A DNA stretch of 5,666 nt, from positions 1 to 5,666 of the forward strand of contig NZ_CAMLIX010000282.1 in the NCBI RefSeq assembly GCF_946479975.1, written 5' to 3'. The stretch comes from an uncultured Flavobacterium sp. (GTDB lineage: Bacteria > Bacteroidota > Bacteroidia > Flavobacteriales > Flavobacteriaceae). The translations under genes were made by a program, and so were the position numbers. Position 1 is the stretch's first letter, and each line of letters opens with the position of its first letter. Below, piece by piece: positions 1 to 5,666 of the stretch. The notes beneath the pieces are model-generated. The model worked only from the letters and a program-made list of their open reading frames with translations. It did not search any database and was not told the origin of the DNA.

Positions 1-184
1 GATATTCGCCTTGATTTCGGATGGCATCACCTGTAATTCCGAGATCTTTCAAACTATCTGTCCGAACGATTCCGAAAAGTAAAAGATCATATATATCGAC
101 AAAATAACCTAAAGCGGCCACGATAACGGCGGCATTTAAAATCGATTTTGGTTCCTTTGTTTGAAGCTTTGAAAAGAGTTTCAT
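1..184 (-). CDS. MFS transporter, N-terminal fragment (runs off left edge)
   Basis: This is the first 61 codons of a gene that continues past the left edge. It starts at the ATG at 184-182 and reads MKLFSKLQTKEPKSILNAAV... A short basic cytoplasmic tail (residues 1-14) leads into a first hydrophobic helix at about residues 15-41, containing GYFVDIYDLLLFG. Two aspartates in that helix (D30, D33) and the YDxxLFG pattern resemble TM1 of metabolite:proton symporters of the major facilitator superfamily. The loop that follows (about residues 42-61) is polar. It differs clearly from the sugar porter just upstream (GGFLFGYDVAVISG at its TM1), so it is not a recent duplicate. It begins 44 bp after that gene's stop on the same strand, with no terminator between them, so it probably belongs to the same operon and imports a related sugar or metabolite across the inner membrane. 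Assignment to MFS is good; the substrate is unknown because only one helix is visible. Confidence 0.8.
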   Translation of the reverse strand, partial: MKLFSKLQTKEPKSILNAAVIVAALGYFVDIYDLLLFGIVRTDSLKDLGITGDAIRNQGEY

Positions 185-228
185 AATTGGTTTTGGTTTG
201 ATAGTGTTTATAGTAAATTAGGAAGTTT

Positions 229-1614
229 TTAATGTGCTATCCAAATATCTTCAATTTCTTCTAAAGATTTCCCTGTTGTTTCAGGAACATAGAAACGTGT
301 GATTAAAAGATACGGAATACACATCACGGCAAAAATCCAAAATGAAATTGCCGGACTTAATGATTCTAGCAATACCGGCGTCAACTGCCCGATAAGATAA
401 GAACCTATCCAAAGAGAAAAACCTGCCATCGACATGGCCAATCCGCGAACTTTTACTGGATACATTTCGGATATCAAAACCCAGATCACCACACAAATTG
501 AAATTGCACAAAAGAATATGTAACCGATAATTAAATACAACAAGATATTGGGATTATTGAATGCTAGATAAAAATAACCTCCAATTGCAATAAGCATGGC
601 AAACATTCCCGTAACTCCAATGTAAACTAATTTCTTTCTTCCAATTTTATCTACTAAATACATTCCTAAAATAGTAGATAAAACGTTTACAACTCCAATT
701 ACGATCTGGAAATCCAATGATCCCTGCGATGCCATTCCGGCTTCTTTGAAAATTATTGGCCCATAGTAAAAAATAACATTTACTCCCATGAATTGTCCTA
801 AAATAGCAAGACTCATTCCGATGAATAATGCAGTTCTATAACCTGGCTGAAACAAAATTCGCCAGTCTGATTTTTCTTTATTTGAAATGCTTTTTTGAGT
901 ATTTTCAATTTGTTCTTTAGCTTCTTCCCCGCCAAATAATTGCGTTAATGTTTTTTCTGCTGCAGCCAGATTATTTTTAGAAATCTGCCATCTTGGACTT
1001 TCTGGAATAAAAAAGATAATCAGGAAAAATAAAAAAGAAGGCACGCCGCATAATCCCAGCATTCCTCTCCAATATTCAGTCTGAAAAATAACTTTTGCCC
1101 ATTGCGCATCAAACTGGCCCGACATTGCCCAGCTTAAAACTTTTGCATTAGCAAAATAAGAGGCAACGATACCAACTGTAATGGCCAATTGATAAAGCGT
1201 CACCAAAGTTCCTCTGAAACGTGCCGGAGAAACTTCTGAAATATATAACGGCGATACAACAGAAGCCACACCAATACCCATTCCTCCAAGTATTCTCGCC
1301 CAAATCAAAGCTTCAAAACTGTTCACAAACATACAGCCAGCCGCCGAAATTGTAAATAGAGTCGCCGCCAGAAGCATCGTCCATTTACGGCCTAAAACAT
1401 CTGATATTTTTCCAGCAAATGCAACTCCGACAATAGATCCAATCAATGCACAGCCAACGTACCAGCCAGTTGAAACATTATCTAATGCAAATTGTTTGGC
1501 TACCTGTTCAATAGTTCCTGAGATAACAGCTACATCATAGCCGAAAAGAAAGCCACCTATGGCGCCTATTATGGATAGAAAAATTATATACTTAAAATTC
1601 TCTTTTTGATTCAT
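229..1614 (-). CDS. Sugar porter family MFS transporter (XylE/GLUT-like sugar:H+ symporter)
   Basis: Inner-membrane carrier of 461 residues with about 12 helices, close to the usual size (E. coli XylE 491). Sugar porter signatures occur in order: GGFLFGYDVAVISG in TM1 with D27, the equivalent of the XylE proton site D27; DVLGRK (72-77); RILGGMGIGV (107-116); PESPRW (204-209); QFMGVN (274-279); DKIGRKK (322-328); SEMYPVKVRG (382-391); and PETTGKSLEEIE (444-455). Compared from memory with XylE, Q142, Q274, N279 and W378 match sugar contacts Q168, Q289, N294 and W392. G273 replaces Q288, I149 replaces Q175, and C374-V375 replaces the GP of TM10, so the substrate may not be xylose. The ATG start at 1614 follows seven A's after CCC, a typical Bacteroidota leader. 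It lies 43 bp after the DUF4434 gene and probably imports sugars released by the enzymes of this operon. The family is certain; the sugar is not. Confidence 0.95.
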   Translation of the reverse strand: MNQKENFKYIIFLSIIGAIGGFLFGYDVAVISGTIEQVAKQFALDNVSTGWYVGCALIGSIVGVAFAGKISDVLGRKWTMLLAATLFTISAAGCMFVNSFEALIWARILGGMGIGVASVVSPLYISEVSPARFRGTLVTLYQLAITVGIVASYFANAKVLSWAMSGQFDAQWAKVIFQTEYWRGMLGLCGVPSFLFFLIIFFIPESPRWQISKNNLAAAEKTLTQLFGGEEAKEQIENTQKSISNKEKSDWRILFQPGYRTALFIGMSLAILGQFMGVNVIFYYGPIIFKEAGMASQGSLDFQIVIGVVNVLSTILGMYLVDKIGRKKLVYIGVTGMFAMLIAIGGYFYLAFNNPNILLYLIIGYIFFCAISICVVIWVLISEMYPVKVRGLAMSMAGFSLWIGSYLIGQLTPVLLESLSPAISFWIFAVMCIPYLLITRFYVPETTGKSLEEIEDIWIAH

Positions 1615-1657
1615 TTTTTTTGGGTCGGTTTGGTTAATTAAAACTGTAATCTGTATT

Positions 1658-2758
1658 TTATTTTATTCCGAAATATTCTTTGTAGCGATCGTACAAATGG
1701 CCTGCCTGCAAATAAGCAGACTGCGGACTCATAAAGTGCGAAAATTCAAAAGTGATTCCTTTTTGATATCCTGCTCGTTGTGCAGCTTCTAATTTTAATC
1801 TCAATTTTTCAAATTTGATAGGGAAGAATTTGATTGGCATGTCTCTGTCAAAAGTTTCAGCATTTGTCCAGCATTCTAAGCCATATTTATCCCCAAGTTT
1901 TTTATTTACAGAGAAAAAAGCATCCAATTCATCATAGTCAATATGTCCGTCCTGAAAAGCACAAGCATCAACCGCGCCTTTGATTCCGTCAAAGATTTCG
2001 CCCCATTCTTTTTCGTGTTCCTGAACCGAAACGGCGTCTTCTCTAGACAATTTGCCTGATGCTGCCATTACTGCCTTTTTTCCATCAATCCAAGGCGACA
2101 TAAAGGTTGGCAATCCTCCAGAAACATCTTTACATAATTGTCCTAAAGTTCTGAATGATTCGATAGCCCCTTTTGTTTTACGACTAATTTCTCCACTTAA
2201 ATACCAGCCAGCGAAACTTTTGTAATGTCCATACTTTTTCCAAACTTCTTCGATCACAAATTTATTTGCTTCGATTTCAGTTGTCATATCTCCCGTATCC
2301 CAATAAACACCAGAATCATATAATCCGAAATAAAACTTCATTTTATGTTTGTCAGCCAAACGCAGGTACATATCCAAAAGATCAACTCCAGGCTTATAAC
2401 AGCCTCTTTTATTGATTAAATAATCTGACGGATAAGTAATGAATTTTCTATAACCAGAACGAATCATAATTACGGTATCAATCCCAATTGCTTTCATGTG
2501 TTCAAAATCGCGATCCCATTCTTTTTCTCCCCAGTTTTGATGCGGAATATCGTGCGAAATCTCGTCTAGGAAAGTTCCTGTAATTCGAAGTGCATTTCCT
2601 TTCGGAACCAATAATTCTGGACGATCTTGTGTAATTAATTCTGGTCTTTCTTCAGTTTTTATTGCTGAAGCACTTTCAAAAGAACTCAATAAAGGAATAC
2701 TCATTGCAGATGCCGCACCTAATCCTAATTGGTTTAAAAAATCTCTTCTGGTTTTCAT
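1658..2758 (-). CDS. Tat-exported DUF4434 protein, putative TIM-barrel glycoside hydrolase
   Basis: A 366-residue exported protein. The N-terminus TRRDFLN (residues 3-9) is a twin-arginine motif followed by a hydrophobic stretch and an ASA site (30-32), predicting Tat export of a folded protein without a lipid anchor. A linker with an imperfect 8-residue repeat (ERPELITQ / DRPELLVP, 37-52) precedes a domain from about residue 55 that I recognise as DUF4434-like: ITGTFLDEISHDIPHQNW, then DTVIMIRSGYR. Alternating strands and helices suggest a (beta/alpha)8 barrel: FYFGLYDSG (142-150), GWYLSGEI (184-191), AFQDGH (267-272), CWTNAETF (296-303), GITFEFSHFMSP (334-345). E190 and E301 sit at likely ends of strands 4 and 7, as in clan GH-A retaining glycosidases, but this pairing is inference. 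E338 is another candidate. It sits between the lipoprotein gene (40 bp gap) and the sugar porter gene (43 bp), so a role in glycan breakdown is likely. Reaction and substrate are unknown. Confidence 0.85.
   Translation of the reverse strand: MKTRRDFLNQLGLGAASAMSIPLLSSFESASAIKTEERPELITQDRPELLVPKGNALRITGTFLDEISHDIPHQNWGEKEWDRDFEHMKAIGIDTVIMIRSGYRKFITYPSDYLINKRGCYKPGVDLLDMYLRLADKHKMKFYFGLYDSGVYWDTGDMTTEIEANKFVIEEVWKKYGHYKSFAGWYLSGEISRKTKGAIESFRTLGQLCKDVSGGLPTFMSPWIDGKKAVMAASGKLSREDAVSVQEHEKEWGEIFDGIKGAVDACAFQDGHIDYDELDAFFSVNKKLGDKYGLECWTNAETFDRDMPIKFFPIKFEKLRLKLEAAQRAGYQKGITFEFSHFMSPQSAYLQAGHLYDRYKEYFGIK
2663..2758 (-). other. Twin-arginine (Tat) signal peptide of the DUF4434 protein
   Basis: Residues 1-32: a basic TRRDFL motif, a moderately hydrophobic core (LGLGAASAMSIPLLSS) and an Ala-x-Ala site (ASA). 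There is no cysteine near the cleavage point, so the mature protein should be soluble in the periplasm unless another system carries it further. The exact cleavage site is inferred. Confidence 0.75.
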
Positions 2759-2798
2759 TTTATATGTTTTTTTAGCTTAGTAGTTATTTTTTTTGAAT

Positions 2799-3680
2799 TT
2801 ATCTGGAACCAAAAATATCAATTGATTCTCCACTTTCACCAAAAGAGCTCAAATTAAAGTAACTTTTGGCAGGACATTGCATATCTGTAAAGCGTTTCGT
2901 ATGCATTGGCACTTTTACTACACTTCCATTTACAGAACGAAACAAAAAAGTCTCAGTCCATTTTGCTCCCGTTACTTTGGCTGTAGTTGGTTGCGCCGGT
3001 TTTCCTTCATTTGATACTTGGTCAATGGCATTTACGCGTTTGTACTGTGCCATATATGTTGGATCATAACCATCAACATCGAATATTTGTTCGTATTTTT
3101 TTCCAGCACCTTCGACAATGAATTTTAGTTTTTTCGGCTCTATCAACTGGATGCTGATTGTAACCGTTTCTCCTGGATACCAATAATAAGCGGGTCCTGC
3201 AGGTGCATTCATATAAAGTGCCGTCTGCCCCGATTTATATCCCGTACGACGCAAAAACGGACGAAATGCTTTGTGTTCTTTGCTGACAGAACCATCTGCT
3301 TCTCGGATTACTTCCCAAGTCAATCCAATATCGGTTTCCTGCTCATCCGAATTTCCGCCTAAATATACCGAAGCATTATCTAAATAAGCGCCAGGTTTAT
3401 TAGGATTCGTTCTTGAAGGATCGTATGTTAAAACTGGAAGCGTAACTGTACCTCCAATTCCCAACCAATAATCTTTGCTGGAATAGGCTTTTCTATAATA
3501 AGCTCCAGCAAAACAAGGGCTTGACGTTGCAGGCAATATTTCTTTTTCAAATTTGGTTTTAATTTGTTCTTCAATACTTGTTTTTACAGTTGGTTTTGAC
3601 TGTGAATTGCTTTCAGAACAACCAGCTAGAAAAAGCATGGATGAAAGGGCATATAATTGAAATAAACCGCTATTTTTCAT
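2799..3680 (-). CDS. Lipoprotein of unknown function, probable beta-sandwich
   Basis: I do not recognise this family by name. The 293-residue product starts with a lipoprotein signal peptide ending in FLAGC, so C21 should be lipidated. The next residues (SESNSQSK) carry only one acid and lack the strong acidic cluster of Bacteroidota surface-export signals, so periplasmic or surface location is open. Residues 30-50 are a charged, probably helical linker. The rest is rich in short strands with aromatic and glycine residues: DYWLGIGGTVTLP (70-82), YLDNASVYLGGN (99-110), GLTWEVI (119-125), AFRPFLRR (138-145), APAGPAYYWYPGE (159-171), KRVNAIDQ (214-221) and GAKWTETFLF (238-247). This pattern fits an all-beta, lectin-like fold, by inference only. 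Apart from C21 the only cysteines are C56 and C269, which could form one disulfide closing the domain. It starts 16 bp after the GH20 stop and precedes the DUF4434 gene by 40 bp, so it is probably co-expressed and may bind or process the same glycan. Confidence 0.85.
   Translation of the reverse strand: MKNSGLFQLYALSSMLFLAGCSESNSQSKPTVKTSIEEQIKTKFEKEILPATSSPCFAGAYYRKAYSSKDYWLGIGGTVTLPVLTYDPSRTNPNKPGAYLDNASVYLGGNSDEQETDIGLTWEVIREADGSVSKEHKAFRPFLRRTGYKSGQTALYMNAPAGPAYYWYPGETVTISIQLIEPKKLKFIVEGAGKKYEQIFDVDGYDPTYMAQYKRVNAIDQVSNEGKPAQPTTAKVTGAKWTETFLFRSVNGSVVKVPMHTKRFTDMQCPAKSYFNLSSFGESGESIDIFGSR
3618..3680 (-). other. Lipoprotein (signal peptidase II) signal peptide and lipobox
   Basis: Residues 1-21: a short polar start (MKNSG), a hydrophobic core (LFQLYALSSMLF) and the lipobox LAGC, with C21 as the predicted lipidated residue. 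This supports the ATG at 3680 as the true start even though there is no Shine-Dalgarno sequence; the 16 bp leader is AT-rich. Confidence 0.88.
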
Positions 3681-3696
3681 GGTTATTTAAATTGTG

Positions 3697-5666
3697 TTAG
3701 TTAATCGTAATTTCGTCAACAAATAAAAATGTCGGCTGTCCCGCAGAATAATGCCATTCTGGAATTTTCTCAAAAATTGGAGCCTTTATTTTAACAAATC
3801 TTGCCTCTTGTCTGGCAAAAACAGCTTTTAAATTTGTAATCTTTGGACCATCCTCTTTTTGAGCGATTTTTAAATCTTGCGTATGAACTTCTTTAAAATT
3901 TATTCCGTCGGTTGAAATCAAAACCTGAAATTGTTTAGGTCCAAAAATCCAATCATTGGGAGACGTAAAACTATTCATAGTAACTTCTGAAATTTCTTGA
4001 ACTGATTTCAAATCTATAGTGGCTTCAAAATCATCTTTGTAAAGTGCAATCCAGTCTCCTGTACTAAAAGCTGTTGTTCCAGTTCTTCCGTCCACCAAAG
4101 TTTTTGCGCCATTAAAACGATAACGGTCAACAGGCTCATTTCTCAAAACGATAGGTTTTGCAGTAGCTTTGTTGAAATCAAACTTTTTGGTAAAAACTTT
4201 GCTTGTATAATTTTCTGAAATTACTGCGGCTTTGACCGTTTTTGAATTTGTGATAATTATGCTTTCTGAATACCTTTCACTTTTCAAACTCGGCTCTGAA
4301 CCATCCAAAGTGTAGTAAATTGGGGGCTTGCTTGAAGTTTTCAGGTTCAAAATCAATTGGCCCTTTTCTGTATCCACTTTATATTCTGGTGAAACCTCTA
4401 AAATATGTTTTGCATAATTGTAATGCAGTTTATTGTAGATTTTCAAAAAATCAGATAGTCGATTTAAAAAATCACCGTAATTCTTTTGATCTGCGTTTGT
4501 CCAAATCACTTCGCTTAAAGCAGCAAGTCTTGGCAAAACCATGTACTCTGTTTGTGCATCGCTGTCAATATATTCTCTCCACAAGTTTGCTTGCGCGCCA
4601 ATAACCAGCTTTCTTTCATTTTCGGTCAATTCATCGGGAATTGGTTCAAAAGAATACACGCGCTCTAAATTTGTAAAACCGCCAATTGCCAAAGGTTCAG
4701 AAGCGGCGTCTGTACTCTGATAATAATCAAAATAAACATGCGAACTAGGCGTCATAATCGCTTTATGACCTTGTTTAACGGCTTCTACTCCTGCTTGGGC
4801 ACTTCTCCAAGACATTATCGTCGCATTTGGTGCAATGCCACCTTCGAGTATTTCGTCCCAGCCTATGACTTGTTTTCCTCTTGCATTTAAGAATTTTTCA
4901 ATTCTAGACATGCAATAGCTCTGCAATTTTTCTTCAGCCGAATGTTTGCTGTCTTTCTGCAGGCCTAACTCAGCGATTTTTGCTTGACATTTAGGGCATT
5001 TTTCCCATCTCTTTTTTGGACATTCGTCGCCTCCTATGTGGAAATATTTTGAAGGAAAAAGCGGAATCAATTCGGTAAAAACTCCTTCTAAAAAAGTAAA
5101 AGTCTTTTCGTTTCCGAGACAAAGAACATCGTCTGAAACTCCCCATTTTTTATATACTTCGTAGCCTTTGCCAACACAACCCAATTCTGGATAAGATGCC
5201 AAAGCCGCAACCATGTGACCTGGCAAATCAATTTCGGGAATAATAGTTATAAAATGTTTCTGTGCATAAGCGACAACTTCTTTTATCTGTTCCTGCGTAT
5301 AAAATCCCCCATGCGGTTTTCCGTCATAAACTCCCACTTGTTTTCCAACTTGTGTTTCTGTTCTTACAGATCCTATTTGAGTTAATTTTGGATACTTTTT
5401 GATTTCGATGCGCCATCCTTGATCGTCGGTCAAATGCCAGTGAAATGTATTGATATTGTGCAAAGCCAATAAATCGATATACTTTTTTACAAATTCCACA
5501 GATGCAAAATGACGCGCAACGTCCAAATGCATCCCGCGATAAGCAAATCGTGGAAAATCTGTAATCTGTACATTTGGAAGTTCAATAACCGATTTCGTTT
5601 CGTTTTCCAACAACACTTTTCGTAAAAGTTGTACACCATAAAAAGTTCCGGCACTTGTTGCTCCAT
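3697..5666 (-). CDS. GH20 beta-N-acetylhexosaminidase with C-terminal chitobiase-like and F5/8C domains (N-terminus beyond right edge)
   Basis: Removes terminal beta-linked GlcNAc/GalNAc from glycan ends by substrate-assisted catalysis. The frame is open to the right edge. Counting the first whole codon (5664-5662) as residue 1, it reads GATSAGTFYGVQLLRK, the usual junction of the GH20b and catalytic domains, so signal peptide and most of GH20b (perhaps 120-150 residues) are missing. The GTG at 5616 is internal. The catalytic barrel (about 36-395) shows RGMHLD, FHWHLTDDQGW (74-84), PEIDLPGH (143-150), HIGGDE with the catalytic pair D213-E214, GWDEILEGG (268-276), MSWR (284-287) and GAQANLW-RE (W362, E364). 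A chitobiase-type domain (about 425-500, YYTLDGSEPS) and a discoidin/CBM32-like F5/8C domain (about 505-655) follow, probably for glycan binding. It ends at DEITIN with no type IX sorting domain. First visible gene of the operon. Family and activity class are secure; the natural substrate is not. Confidence 0.96.
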   Translation of the reverse strand, partial: GATSAGTFYGVQLLRKVLLENETKSVIELPNVQITDFPRFAYRGMHLDVARHFASVEFVKKYIDLLALHNINTFHWHLTDDQGWRIEIKKYPKLTQIGSVRTETQVGKQVGVYDGKPHGGFYTQEQIKEVVAYAQKHFITIIPEIDLPGHMVAALASYPELGCVGKGYEVYKKWGVSDDVLCLGNEKTFTFLEGVFTELIPLFPSKYFHIGGDECPKKRWEKCPKCQAKIAELGLQKDSKHSAEEKLQSYCMSRIEKFLNARGKQVIGWDEILEGGIAPNATIMSWRSAQAGVEAVKQGHKAIMTPSSHVYFDYYQSTDAASEPLAIGGFTNLERVYSFEPIPDELTENERKLVIGAQANLWREYIDSDAQTEYMVLPRLAALSEVIWTNADQKNYGDFLNRLSDFLKIYNKLHYNYAKHILEVSPEYKVDTEKGQLILNLKTSSKPPIYYTLDGSEPSLKSERYSESIIITNSKTVKAAVISENYTSKVFTKKFDFNKATAKPIVLRNEPVDRYRFNGAKTLVDGRTGTTAFSTGDWIALYKDDFEATIDLKSVQEISEVTMNSFTSPNDWIFGPKQFQVLISTDGINFKEVHTQDLKIAQKEDGPKITNLKAVFARQEARFVKIKAPIFEKIPEWHYSAGQPTFLFVDEITIN

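Noticed and set aside
185..228. Possible promoter or terminator between the two MFS genes
   Set aside because: No TAnnTTTG / TTTG pair and no inverted repeat is visible on the minus strand, so it reads as a plain intra-operon spacer.
281..511. Open frame on the minus strand, 76 codons
   Set aside because: Out-of-frame overlap with the last quarter of the sugar porter, whose own frame carries the PETTGKSLEEIE signature.
2759..2798. T-rich stretch between the lipoprotein and DUF4434 genes as a terminator
   Set aside because: On the transcribed strand it is A-rich, not a U-tract, and no GC-rich hairpin precedes it. It fits the A-rich leader usual for Bacteroidota starts.
2866..3069. Open frame on the plus strand, 67 codons
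   Set aside because: It lies wholly antisense within the lipoprotein gene, has no recognisable domain, and the opposite frame has a clear lipobox and operon spacing.
3681..3696. ATTTAAAT palindrome in the GH20-lipoprotein gap
   Set aside because: Too short and AT-only to be a convincing operator or hairpin; expected by chance in AT-rich spacer.
3697..4150. Type IX secretion C-terminal sorting domain on the GH20 protein
   Set aside because: The C-terminus is an F5/8C-type domain ending DEITIN, without the terminal beta-rich sorting domain and its basic tail.
4320..4604. Open frame on the plus strand, 94 codons
   Set aside because: Antisense to the GH20 barrel end and chitobiase-like domain, with no recognisable family; a shadow of a well-supported gene.

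Overview
The window looks like a piece of a Flavobacteriaceae (Bacteroidota) genome, probably Flavobacterium or a close relative. The DNA is AT-rich. Genes start after A-rich leaders with no Shine-Dalgarno sequence, and the protein families (GH20 with C-terminal chitobiase-like and F5/8C domains, DUF4434, paired MFS carriers) are typical of flavobacterial glycan-use loci. The genus is an inference from style, not from a marker gene.

All five genes lie on the minus strand, so they read from right to left. In transcription order they are: (1) a GH20 beta-N-acetylhexosaminidase whose N-terminus lies beyond the right edge; (2) a lipoprotein of unknown function; (3) a Tat-exported DUF4434 protein with a probable TIM-barrel, glycosidase-like fold; (4) a complete sugar porter family (XylE/GLUT-like) MFS transporter; (5) the first 61 codons of a second, different MFS transporter that runs off the left edge. 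The gaps are 16, 40, 43 and 44 bp. I see no hairpin terminator or recognisable Bacteroidota promoter (TTTG / TAnnTTTG) in any of them, so the genes most likely form one operon whose promoter lies to the right of the window.

The natural reading is a small sugar-scavenging unit. The GH20 enzyme removes terminal beta-linked GlcNAc or GalNAc from a glycan outside the cytoplasm. The DUF4434 protein and the lipoprotein probably act on or bind the same glycan, and the two inner-membrane carriers bring in the released monosaccharides or small products. The target glycan (chitin oligomers, N-glycan, mucin-type or other) cannot be told from the window. No SusC/SusD pair, regulator, kinase or deacetylase is present, though any of these could flank it.

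There is no RNA gene, mobile element, CRISPR array or long non-coding stretch; the largest gap is 44 bp. The parts most worth following up are the unassigned lipoprotein, the DUF4434 protein with its candidate catalytic glutamates, and the altered substrate-site residues of the sugar porter.
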